Shown here piece by piece: positions 1 to 5,674 of a stretch of 8,512 nucleotides of DNA. How positions within the stretch are numbered: the stretch's first letter is position 1; each line of letters starts with the position of its first letter. Under the pieces are notes generated by a model, which had not been told where the DNA came from, did not search any database, and saw nothing but the letters and a program-made list of their open reading frames with translations. This DNA is from Clostridia bacterium (lineage in GTDB: Bacteria > Bacillota > Clostridia > Christensenellales > HGM11417). The stretch spans positions 1-8,512 of the forward strand of contig JAFQWR010000051.1 of assembly GCA_017407365.1 (NCBI GenBank), in the 5' to 3' direction. The translations under genes were made by a program, and so were the position numbers.

Positions 1-1177
1 ACTCTCCGATTGCTTCTAAGCCATTTGGTAGCTGCACGTCGGTCAACCTCTGACAATTATCAAACGTTCCGGGCTCAATACTCTTTATCCCCTCAGGTAT
101 CACCACCTGTTCCAAGCTTGCACTCATAAAGGCATTTCGACCAATGGAGACAACCCCGTCGGGTATCACCACCCTCTCTAATTCTACGCCATAAAAAGCA
201 CAAGGATCGATAGCCGTAACTCCTTTGGGAATCACGCTGCCCTCACAGCCCTGCACAACGGCATTATCCTCCTTGCGGATGATACAATTACCCTCTGACC
301 TGTAAATGGGATTCGCCGCATCTACAGTCAGCGTGCGGAGATTTTTACAACAAGCAAATACCTCATATTTTATATTATGAAGCTGAGCAGAAGCATGAAA
401 CGACGTCAATGAATCACAGTTAAAAAATGCACCTCTACCTAACGACTGAAACGCATACCTTCCTTCCGCTTGTCTCAATTTTTCACAACTCTTAAAACAA
501 TATCCGGGTATATCCTTACAATTTCCGACAAACGCATACTCTAAGCTTGTGCATCGATCAAAGACGCCTCCTTCCATTTCCTCAACTGAATCCAGATATA
601 CGCGCTGCAATCCATAACAGTACTCAAATGCGTACCCCTTTATCGATTTCACAGTCGAAGGGACGTAAAGACTTGTTATTCCTGAACGCCCCTTAAAAGC
701 CTCAAATCCTATTTGTTCTACAACGATCCCATTGATCATAGAAGGAATAATGATCTTACCCTTAGGATTTCCTACTGACGTCAGCGTAACCATATCGTTA
801 TCGTAAAACAAACCAAGACTTTCATAGAAGCCATCCGGCTCGACCACCTCATAGGTATATGGCTCTGACCAATCGGAATACCTCTTGTTTTTTCCTTCAG
901 CAGAAACCTGAATGGAATATGTTTTATAACTATCTATCATTGGAAGCAATGACAGCTGGTTTTCCTTTGATTCAAAAATTGCTCCGTCGATATCTATCTC
1001 ATATACGCTTGCGCGGGGCACGGCATCCCAAAACAACACTTCGTTTTCTACTTTCAGATTTTTAGGCGTTTCCGGAGGCTGAAAATAATTGATTAAGATC
1101 AAGCTAAAAGCGGTAAAACACATAACGAGCCCAAGTAAAACAAAGAGAACAAGGATTCTTTTATGTTTTTTTGTCAT
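1..1177 (-). CDS. Membrane-anchored leucine-rich-repeat (BspA/LRR_5-like) surface protein with FN3-like domain, C-terminus cut by window edge
   Basis: This reading frame is open for 392 codons from ATG 1177 to the left edge, with no stop, so the C-terminus is missing. An AGGAGGT Shine-Dalgarno lies 6 bases before the ATG (1184-1190). The protein starts with a basic KKHKR segment and a hydrophobic helix at about residues 8-31. The helix contains a Cys (VMC) but no good lipobox, so a signal anchor is more likely than a lipoprotein. Residues 34-113 look like a fibronectin type III domain (PPETPKNLKVENEVLFWD, then YSIQVSAEG, then SDWSEPYTYEV). From about residue 140 there are BspA-type leucine-rich repeats of about 20-24 residues (AFKGRSGITSLYVPSTVKSI; VFDRCTSLEYAFVG; AFMSASLEQVVIPEGIKSI; TFDNCQRLTDVQLPNGLEAI). 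Residues 289-316 form the insert often seen in clostridial LRR proteins (NPIYRSEGNCII, then GCEGSVIP). Such proteins are exported and usually bind host or partner surfaces; the ligand here cannot be told. It is probably co-transcribed with the upstream secreted gene. Confidence 0.88.
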   Translation of the reverse strand, partial: MTKKHKRILVLFVLLGLVMCFTAFSLILINYFQPPETPKNLKVENEVLFWDAVPRASVYEIDIDGAIFESKENQLSLLPMIDSYKTYSIQVSAEGKNKRYSDWSEPYTYEVVEPDGFYESLGLFYDNDMVTLTSVGNPKGKIIIPSMINGIVVEQIGFEAFKGRSGITSLYVPSTVKSIKGYAFEYCYGLQRVYLDSVEEMEGGVFDRCTSLEYAFVGNCKDIPGYCFKSCEKLRQAEGRYAFQSLGRGAFFNCDSLTSFHASAQLHNIKYEVFACCKNLRTLTVDAANPIYRSEGNCIIRKEDNAVVQGCEGSVIPKGVTAIDPCAFYGVELERVVIPDGVVSIGRNAFMSASLEQVVIPEGIKSIEPGTFDNCQRLTDVQLPNGLEAIGE

Positions 1178-1199
1178 TTTATTACCTCCTTTTTAATAT

Positions 1200-1224
1200 G
1201 GGAGTGGGCATTATGCCCACTCCC
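1200..1224 (-). other. Strong intergenic hairpin without T tract
   Basis: GGGAGTGGGC (1200-1209) pairs perfectly with GCCCACTCCC (1215-1224) around ATTAT, giving 10 GC-rich pairs plus one possible A-T pair. It lies between the stop of the secreted protein gene and the Shine-Dalgarno of the LRR gene. Neither strand has a run of T after the stem, so it is a poor intrinsic terminator. An mRNA-stabilising or processing stem that sets the ratio of the two products is more plausible. The role is inferred; the stem is seen directly. Confidence 0.7.
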
Positions 1225-1244
1225 TCACTATCTCTTATGTATTA

Positions 1245-2582
1245 CTACCAAGTGTGCAAAAAGCTTAAACTTGCAGTAGAGCCATAAAGAGTAAAGGAAT
1301 TGGCGATTTCTGCTTCTCCTACGATCATACCACCGGAATACGAACCATACAATTCCTCTAATGCATCGAAACATGAAAGTATCCAACCATTCGGACCAAA
1401 CCCCATCGGCAAATAGGAGATTGCACATCTGCTTTCAGGCAAATTATGATATTCCGCCAGCTCTTCGTTCGTTACAAAATCCAAAATGCAACTGTAGATG
1501 GATAGAAACGGTCCAACGCGATAAAAATCATTGCTTATACTGCTTTGATATAGCGTTGCGTTGGGATTATGCATATATATCGGGAAATCGGTATAAAACT
1601 CACGCATCTGCAACATAATCTCTTCCCAATATAAGCCATGTACCGCACCGTAATAGGAAGAGCCCAAAGCCACAGTTACGTCATTATTATATGCATCAAT
1701 TACATCCTCTGAATCGGATAAAAACTGAATATCCTCATTGCTCATAAGATCCTTAAAGTATTGTTGCTCCAGGGTTATGGGTTCTACCGAAGGAATACTG
1801 CCCGGCAAATGCTTCAACACCTTTATCCCATAATCCTCAAAGAACTCTCTCATAGTATAACTGGGATTGTTGTACAATACATCATAATACGTGATTTTGA
1901 AATGCGGTACCACATAATTGTAAAAGAACCAATTATCAGCGAAATTCACTCCGTCAGATTCATACTGCAAATTTACCGACACAAAGGCATCCATAATCAT
2001 TGTGGCGTATTGAATCCTTCCCTCTTCACAGGCTGATTGCATCTGACACAAAACATTCGATGCCCAAAGCGTTTCTAAATCCATATCGACCTGAATGGTG
2101 ACGTAATCGAGAAAACCATTATAAGGTATAAATCTGGATTCGGTTGTTCCCGAAATGAACATAATGCTGCAGCCATTTTCATACCAAGCACCAAACAGAG
2201 TCTCCAGCTTTTGCGGAAGAATCAAGCCCCCCGTATCGGTTGCTTCAACGGGAAAGGCTTTGCTGATTTCAAAAATGATGAGTGCATTTTCAATGGATTG
2301 CACTTCCATATCGTCATAGATATCGTCGATATAGTCCCAGAAGTCATAACTTGAAGAGGGCGCACTGGGGTAGCAGGGATTCATCACGTAAGTGTCGATA
2401 ACCTCATTCGTTATCAGTTGATTTACATACCCCTGCAATACGCCTCCGTCGCTGAAGCAATACAAATCGTATGTACCGATATCTGCGGAGGCTACCTTTT
2501 TATCGCTGTATGCTACACCGCTTACCGCAATAATTGCTACTGCCATAACCAAAGACAAAATGATATTCAATTTTTTGTTCAT
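1245..2582 (-). CDS. Secreted acidic protein of unknown function, 445 aa
   Basis: I do not recognise this family. The ATG at 2582 has AAGGAG 8 bases upstream (2591-2596). The N-terminus is a classic export signal: MNKK, then a hydrophobic core at about residues 7-24. Cleavage is plausible after ASA at residues 31-33 or nearer VA at 23-24. The rest is soluble-looking, with no second membrane helix, no LPXTG sorting motif and no obvious repeats. It is strongly acidic (about 59 Asp/Glu against about 14 Lys/Arg after the signal) and rich in Tyr, Phe and Trp, with several Cys that could form disulfides outside the cell. The acidic aromatic stretch at residues 79-92 (SYDFWDYIDDIYDD) stands out. No catalytic motif is evident. 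It is the first gene after the consensus promoter at 2711-2739 and is followed 67 bases later by the LRR surface protein, so the two exported products may act together at the cell surface. It could be an extracellular binding protein or a very divergent enzyme. Confidence 0.85.
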   Translation of the reverse strand: MNKKLNIILSLVMAVAIIAVSGVAYSDKKVASADIGTYDLYCFSDGGVLQGYVNQLITNEVIDTYVMNPCYPSAPSSSYDFWDYIDDIYDDMEVQSIENALIIFEISKAFPVEATDTGGLILPQKLETLFGAWYENGCSIMFISGTTESRFIPYNGFLDYVTIQVDMDLETLWASNVLCQMQSACEEGRIQYATMIMDAFVSVNLQYESDGVNFADNWFFYNYVVPHFKITYYDVLYNNPSYTMREFFEDYGIKVLKHLPGSIPSVEPITLEQQYFKDLMSNEDIQFLSDSEDVIDAYNNDVTVALGSSYYGAVHGLYWEEIMLQMREFYTDFPIYMHNPNATLYQSSISNDFYRVGPFLSIYSCILDFVTNEELAEYHNLPESRCAISYLPMGFGPNGWILSCFDALEELYGSYSGGMIVGEAEIANSFTLYGSTASLSFLHTW

Positions 2583-2682
2583 ACTCTTTTCTCCTTTTTA
2601 TTTTTGAAAACAAATAAGAGTGCAAAAGATACTAAAAATCAAATAAAGCTTCCCATTGGAGTAGCCCTCCCATAGATGAAGT

Positions 2683-2708
2683 AACAAACAGTTTGTGATC
2701 TGTTTGTT
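2683..2708. promoter_or_regulatory. Candidate operator: nested palindromes over the predicted transcription start
   Basis: AACAAACAG (2683-2691) and CTGTTTGTT (2700-2708) are perfect 9-base inverted repeats separated by 8 bases. A tighter palindrome, ACAAACAGTTTGT (2684-2696), is nested within the left part, so the TGTTTGT element occurs repeatedly. The site spans about -4 to +22 of the consensus promoter. The position and the A/T-rich two-fold symmetry fit a repressor operator of the TetR type, but no regulator gene is in the window. As RNA, the same repeat could form a hairpin at the very 5' end of the transcript. Confidence 0.6.
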
Positions 2709-2710
2709 TT

Positions 2711-2739
2711 ATTATACCACCGCACACGGTGCTTGTCAA
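2711..2739 (-). promoter_or_regulatory. Perfect sigma-A/sigma-70 consensus promoter of the secreted protein/LRR unit
   Basis: Read on the minus strand, TTGACA (2739-2734) and TATAAT (2716-2711) are both exact consensus hexamers with an ideal 17-base spacer. A run of eight T on that strand (2750-2757) falls at about -46 to -53, where an UP element would bind the RNA polymerase alpha subunit. The start is predicted near 2704, giving a leader of about 120 bases before ATG 2582. Such a strong promoter normally needs a repressor, and the overlapping palindromes fit that. Confidence 0.88.
2718..2731. promoter_or_regulatory. Inverted repeat inside the promoter spacer
   Basis: CACCG and CGGTG are perfect 5-base arms around CACA, lying entirely between the -35 and -10 boxes. 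This GC-rich symmetry sits in otherwise AT-rich DNA. A dimeric repressor bound here would block polymerase. It could also be chance, because the arms are short. Confidence 0.45.
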
Positions 2740-2804
2740 GGGGTTTTGCAAAAAAAAGTTCGTATTTTTTCACTTTTCTTGCATTACACGAGTAGTTTGC
2801 ATTT

Positions 2805-2819
2805 TATCAACTGTTGATA
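2805..2819. promoter_or_regulatory. Perfect 15-base palindrome, possible operator
   Basis: TATCAAC, central T, GTTGATA form a perfect two-fold symmetric site between the two divergent transcription units. It overlaps a second, imperfect symmetry (AACTG at 2809-2813 with CAGTT at 2820-2825, followed by Ts). Its length and A/T-rich arms are typical of sites for dimeric repressors. It is about 100 bases upstream of the predicted start of the minus unit and about 145 bases upstream of the plus-strand start, so it could serve either. Confidence 0.4.
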
Positions 2820-2845
2820 TCAGTTTTTTATAAGCAGATTCTACT

Positions 2846-2865
2846 ATTTTGGTATATTTTGGTAT
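2846..2865. repeat. Two tandem copies of ATTTTGGTAT
   Basis: ATTTTGGTAT occurs twice with no spacer (2846-2855 and 2856-2865). The copies are one helical turn apart, so they would face the same side of the DNA, as activator half-sites often do. In such AT-rich sequence it may also be replication slippage. Confidence 0.5.
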
Positions 2866-2985
2866 TTATTCTTATTTTCATCAATACCAAAGAAAAAGCA
2901 TTTTGCAGGTTACCTTACAGCTTTCGACAAATTCCGACAAAAAATTACAGGTATAAAAATTCGGCGTTCAGGAATAATTCACTGC

Positions 2986-3393
2986 ATGAAAAGAATGATT
3001 TCTGTTGTTGCAATGCTACTTTGCCTGCTTGCGGTGGGTGCGCTTAGCAGTCTGCCCATTTATGCCGCCGTCACCCAAAGCAAGATTATTGCTTACGACC
3101 ACCGTATGCAAAAAAGCTATGAGGGAGTCCCCTCCTTTTTTGACGCGGCGGCTCTTTCGCTCAGCCAAAAATCGTTTACGGTAGACTCTTCCCTGCCTCT
3201 TTCTGACGCGCTTCGGGCTTTGCGCGCCTCCGTGCGCTATACCGCGGTTACCGAGGGAATGTTCACCGTTTACGCCTATTCGCCGTATCTGTTTGGGTAT
3301 ACCGTTTTGCACGGAAAAAGGGTAAATATTCAGCTTTGTGTAGCAAACGGGCGCACACTTATTGGACAATTTTTGATTTCGGGGAGTTATTGA
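2986..3393 (+). CDS. Small secreted protein, 135 aa, possible short YwmB-like protein
   Basis: The N-terminus MKR plus a hydrophobic core (residues 4-24) ending in IYAA gives a convincing signal peptide with cleavage near residue 27 or 28. The mature part is about 107 residues with no membrane helix. The C-terminal third (VYAYSPYL at about 95-102, then GKRVNIQLCVANG and a closing LISGSY) resembles, from memory, the end of YwmB-family secreted proteins of Bacillota (GYSP..., GK..N.Q.A). YwmB proteins are roughly twice as long, so this would be a short or diverged relative; that link is tentative. A weak AGGA lies 12 bases before ATG 2986, and a second ATG at codon 4 is possible but would shorten the basic N-region. 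The stop at 3393 directly abuts the promoter of the next gene. It is soluble outside the membrane; the function is unknown. Confidence 0.75.
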   Translation: MKRMISVVAMLLCLLAVGALSSLPIYAAVTQSKIIAYDHRMQKSYEGVPSFFDAAALSLSQKSFTVDSSLPLSDALRALRASVRYTAVTEGMFTVYAYSPYLFGYTVLHGKRVNIQLCVANGRTLIGQFLISGSY

Positions 3394-3422
3394 TTTACAA
3401 ATCAGCCCAATCGTGGTATAAT
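3394..3422 (+). promoter_or_regulatory. Promoter of the GNAT-fold gene
   Basis: TTTACA (3394-3399), a 17-base spacer and TATAAT (3417-3422) match the vegetative consensus in all but one base, and a TG one base before the -10 box makes it an extended -10 promoter. The start is predicted near 3429. The -35 box begins at the first base after the upstream gene's stop codon, so the downstream genes can be transcribed independently of it. Confidence 0.78.
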
Positions 3423-3467
3423 GGTAAAAATACGGTTTATGCCGCATGATTGAAATACGAGGTACTT

Positions 3468-4595
3468 ATGGTTACAGTTTACGAAGTCACTTCGCGTAAG
3501 GACTTTAAGGAATTTTTTATGTATCCTTTAAGACTTTACAAAAACAATCCTTATTATACCCCTATCCTGCTCCAGGAGGAAATGGATACCTTTAACCCGA
3601 AAAAAAACGGCGCGTATGAGTTTTGCGAAAGCAAATTGTTTTTAGCCAAAAACGAAAAGGGAGAAACCGTTGGCAGAATCGCCGCTATTTTTAATAAAGC
3701 ATACAACGAAAAAACAGGCAAAAAGCAGATGCGATTCTCGCGCATTGACGCCATCAACGACAGTGAGGTTTTTGAGGCGCTGATTGCCGCCGTTAAGGCT
3801 TATGCCCTTGAAAAGGGAATGAATGAAATCGTCGGGCCCTTAGGCTTTTGTGATACCGACCAGGAGGGTCTTTTGGTTGAGGGCTTTGAGGAGGACGATA
3901 TTTACATAACCATTTATAACGCACCCTACTATATGAAGCAGCTGGAGCGTCTTGGCTTTACCAAGCGTGTGGATTGGTTGGAATATCGCATTACCGTACC
4001 CGAGCAGATTGACCCCCGTCTGCCCAAGCTGGTGGAATCCATCGAAAAGAAATACGGGTATCGCTATCTTGTGATCAACAAAAAGGATATCCCTGCACTC
4101 TTTTCTGATGCGCTTCAGATTATGAATCAGGCGTATGCGCATCTCTACGGCTATGTACCCTTAAATCAGCGTATGATCGAAAATTGTATCGATCAGTTTG
4201 CGCAGATTGTCCGCACCGATTACGTCACCGTAATCGTGGATAAAGAGGGAAAAATGGTGGCTTATGCTTTCTTTGCTCCCTCGCTTTCTAAGGTAATGAA
4301 AAAGGCGTGGGGCAAGCTTGGGCTGTTTGATATCATCCGCTTTGTGAAGAATATGCAGGGCAATGAGGTGGTTGACCTTTTAAGCGTGGGTGTTCTGCCC
4401 TCTCATGCCAACACGGGTGTGGGCGCTATGGTGCTTTACAACGCCTTGCAGGCAATGATCAGAACGGGCGTACGCTACGCAGAAACGGGCCCCGAGCTGG
4501 AAACGAACAGCAATATCCAGAACCTCTGGAAGAATTACGAAAGGCGTCAGCACCGCAGAAGACGCTGCTACGGTCTTGACCTGACACAAGAATAG
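3468..4595 (+). CDS. YghO-like GNAT-fold acyltransferase family protein, 375 aa
   Basis: The ATG at 3468 is preferred over a TTG at 3450: GAGG lies 5 bases before the ATG, while the TTG has no ribosome site. The protein closely follows the uncharacterised YghO-like family of about 380 residues found in enterobacteria, Bacteroidota and Clostridia. Landmarks are the opening VTVYEVTSRKDFKEFFMYPL, the conserved VGPLGFCDTDQEGLLVEGF (about 122-140), the YNAPYY segment, and HLYGYVPL near residue 226. The GNAT acyl-CoA loop region is SVGVLPSHANTGVGAMVL (306-323), and the C-terminus has ETGPELETNSNIQNLW (339-354) then the basic ERRQHRRRRCY (358-368). The family has a GNAT fold that suggests transfer of an acyl group from acyl-CoA; the real substrate is not known to me. 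It is cytoplasmic, with no signal or membrane helix. It has its own promoter and is followed by a hairpin before the sugar isomerase gene. Confidence 0.9.
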   Translation: MVTVYEVTSRKDFKEFFMYPLRLYKNNPYYTPILLQEEMDTFNPKKNGAYEFCESKLFLAKNEKGETVGRIAAIFNKAYNEKTGKKQMRFSRIDAINDSEVFEALIAAVKAYALEKGMNEIVGPLGFCDTDQEGLLVEGFEEDDIYITIYNAPYYMKQLERLGFTKRVDWLEYRITVPEQIDPRLPKLVESIEKKYGYRYLVINKKDIPALFSDALQIMNQAYAHLYGYVPLNQRMIENCIDQFAQIVRTDYVTVIVDKEGKMVAYAFFAPSLSKVMKKAWGKLGLFDIIRFVKNMQGNEVVDLLSVGVLPSHANTGVGAMVLYNALQAMIRTGVRYAETGPELETNSNIQNLWKNYERRQHRRRRCYGLDLTQE

Positions 4596-4603
4596 AGTTT
4601 TTT

Positions 4604-4629
4604 CGGCGTAACAACTGTTGCGCCGTTTT
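4604..4629 (+). terminator. Terminator-like hairpin between two same-strand genes
   Basis: CGGCGTAAC (4604-4612) pairs with GTTGCGCCG (4617-4625), one G-T wobble included, around AACT, followed by TTTTATTT. It is a plausible intrinsic terminator 8 bases after the GNAT-fold gene's stop. The next gene starts only 28 bases later with no room for a promoter, so partial read-through is implied. Confidence 0.65.
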
Positions 4630-4652
4630 ATTTACATAAAAGGAGTATTACT

Positions 4653-5483
4653 ATGAAGCTTGTTGCACCTACCGAATGCCTGGGCAGAAGCTTTGGCGAC
4701 GAGGAGGCTCTGCGCCTGATTGCAAAGCACGGCTTTGACGGCTTTGATTATTCTATGTTTGACATGGGGCTTATGGGCTGTGCGCTTTCAGATGACGGAT
4801 GGCTTGCGCACGTGAAAGCCTTAAAGGCACTCAGCAGGGAGCTTTTTCTGCCCTGCCTGCAAGCACACGCACCCTTCCCCGTAATTACAAAGGGTTTGCC
4901 CATGATTCTCCGTGCCATTCAGATTGCAGGCGAGCTGGAATGCCCCGTGATGGTTGTGCATCCCTGCAACGATTGGAACGCAGAAAAAAATGCCGAGGAA
5001 ATCTACGCAAAAATTCTTCCTGCCGCAAAGGCATCCGGAGTTAAGATTGCTACCGAAAATATGTGGAATTGGTCTAAGGAAACGGGCGTGCTTCCTGCCG
5101 CCTGCTCTACCCCTGAGGACTTTCTTGCACACGTGAAGGCAGTGAATGACCCCTTTATGGGAGCCTGTGTGGATATCGGCCACGCACATATGCAGGGCAC
5201 GGGCTGTGAAGGCGCGGCGGCAATGCTTCGCACGCTTGGCAAGCACGTGATTGCTTTGCACGTACACGACAACGACCTCATCCACGACAGCCACTCCATT
5301 CCCTACAATGCAAATATCCCCTGGGAGGATGTGATTGCGGCACTGAGAGATATTCAATATGAAGGCAATCTCACCCTTGAGGCAGATTATTTTATGGAAC
5401 GCTTCCCCGCAGAATGCAGAGAAGCCACCCTTCCCCTCTACCACTCCGTGGGCAGATACCTGATTAAAAGAATTACCGAATAA
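4653..5483 (+). CDS. Sugar phosphate isomerase/epimerase family protein (xylose isomerase-like TIM barrel), 276 aa
   Basis: AAGGAG (4640-4645) lies 7 bases before the ATG. The length is normal for the AP-endonuclease-2/xylose-isomerase-like TIM-barrel family. These cytoplasmic enzymes use a divalent metal to isomerise or epimerise sugars or cyclic polyols. Visible barrel-end motifs are QAHAPF (His72), VVHP (His103), ATENM (Glu135), CVDIGHAHM (Asp174, His177), LHVHDND (His203/His205, Asp206) and TLEADYF (Glu243). Glu135, Asp174, a His of the 203/205 pair and Glu243 match the usual metal-binding set. The stretch HDNDLIHDSHSIPYNANIPW corresponds to the family's HDN...H..P..G.IDW substrate loop, here with Tyr-Asn-Ala where Gly-Glu-Gly is usual. 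The substrate cannot be assigned from the sequence. No transporter or kinase gene is adjacent to suggest one. Transcription probably arrives by read-through from 3394, and a strong terminator follows at 5503. Confidence 0.9.
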   Translation: MKLVAPTECLGRSFGDEEALRLIAKHGFDGFDYSMFDMGLMGCALSDDGWLAHVKALKALSRELFLPCLQAHAPFPVITKGLPMILRAIQIAGELECPVMVVHPCNDWNAEKNAEEIYAKILPAAKASGVKIATENMWNWSKETGVLPAACSTPEDFLAHVKAVNDPFMGACVDIGHAHMQGTGCEGAAAMLRTLGKHVIALHVHDNDLIHDSHSIPYNANIPWEDVIAALRDIQYEGNLTLEADYFMERFPAECREATLPLYHSVGRYLIKRITE

Positions 5484-5502
5484 GCATTATGCTGTAATAC
5501 AT

Positions 5503-5549
5503 AAGCCCTTCCGTCAAGGCACACTCCTTGCCGAAAGGGCTTTTCTTTT
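5503..5549 (+). terminator. Intrinsic terminator after the sugar isomerase gene
   Basis: AAGCCCTTCCGTCAAGG (5503-5519) pairs with CCTTGCCGAAAGGGCTT (5526-5542) with two mismatches around a 6-base loop, then TTCTTTT. It has a long GC-rich stem with a T tail, 19 bases after the stop codon. Confidence 0.9.
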
Positions 5550-5581
5550 ATCCTTTTGCCTCCTCCGCCCTTTCAGATTTC

Positions 5582-5602
5582 AAAAAAGGCGGTGATACCG
5601 GC
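5582..5602 (-). terminator. Possible second, weak terminator of the oxidoreductase transcript
   Basis: On the minus strand, CGGT and ACCG (5600-5597 and 5593-5590) pair around ATC, with an outer G-C pair after one mismatch, followed by CC and six Ts (5587-5582). The stem is short. It lies just downstream of the main terminator at 5606-5650 and could serve as a backup. Confidence 0.35.
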
Positions 5603-5605
5603 AGT

Positions 5606-5650
5606 AAAAAAGCCCCCAAAGCGGTTTGCTCTGAGGGCTTTATTTTTATT
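5606..5650. terminator. Bidirectional terminator, chiefly for the minus-strand oxidoreductase
   Basis: AAAGCCCCCAAAGC (5609-5622) pairs over 14 positions (two G-T wobbles) with GCTCTGAGGGCTTT (5628-5641) around a 5-base loop. On the minus strand the stem ends in a six-T run (5611-5606), and on the plus strand it is followed by TTTATTTTTATT. It can therefore stop transcription of the convergent genes in both directions. It lies 25 bases after the oxidoreductase stop codon. Confidence 0.9.
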
Positions 5651-5674
5651 GGTTTGCCTTGCGGCGGACGCGAA

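Larger units (their letters stand above)
2740..2985. other. AT-rich divergent intergenic region, no gene
   Basis: This separates the minus-strand exported-protein unit from the plus-strand genes. It holds the A/T tract upstream of the minus promoter, a palindrome (2805-2819) and a tandem 10-base repeat (2846-2865). A possible -10 box TATAAA (2952-2957) lies before the plus-strand gene at 2986, but I see no convincing -35 box at the right distance; the near-repeat TTCGACAAA/TTCCGACAAA at 2923-2941 is the closest. I see no riboswitch or RNA gene. The short frame with hydrophobic residues in this stretch comes from T-rich DNA and is not called. Confidence 0.6.

Noticed and set aside
2583..2621. 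Possible stem ACTCTT/AAGAGT enclosing the ribosome site of the secreted protein gene (RNA switch)
   Set aside because: It has only six weak pairs with a 27-base loop that is nearly all A/T; too unstable to support a regulatory claim.
2632..2673. A 13-codon leader frame (MGGLLQWEALFDF) in the leader of the minus-strand unit, as possible attenuation peptide
   Set aside because: It has no Shine-Dalgarno, no run of a single amino acid typical of attenuators, and no following terminator/antiterminator pair.
2814..3047. A 77-codon frame starting TTG with a hydrophobic N-terminus (membrane-peptide-like)
   Set aside because: The hydrophobic residues come from T-rich intergenic DNA, there is no ribosome site, and it runs into the signal-peptide region of the real gene in another frame.
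3016..3447. A 143-codon minus-strand open frame over the small secreted protein
   Set aside because: The opposite strand encodes a clear signal peptide and mature domain; the minus-strand reading is Lys/Arg-rich without domain features and runs across the plus-strand promoter at 3394-3422.
3405..3450. tRNA-like stretch (GTGGTATAATGGTA resembles a D-arm)
   Set aside because: No acceptor stem, anticodon arm or T-arm (GGTTCGA) can be found around it; the resemblance comes from the extended -10 promoter.
2809..4620. Shared CAACTGTTG in the palindrome at 2805-2819 and in the hairpin at 4604-4625
   Set aside because: Nine bases with self-symmetry recurring once in 8.5 kb is expected from chance, and one is DNA symmetry while the other fits a terminator stem.
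4821..5444. A 207-codon minus-strand open frame over the sugar isomerase gene
   Set aside because: It is a shadow of the real gene, which has a full set of metal-binding motifs and a good ribosome site; the antisense product has no recognisable features.
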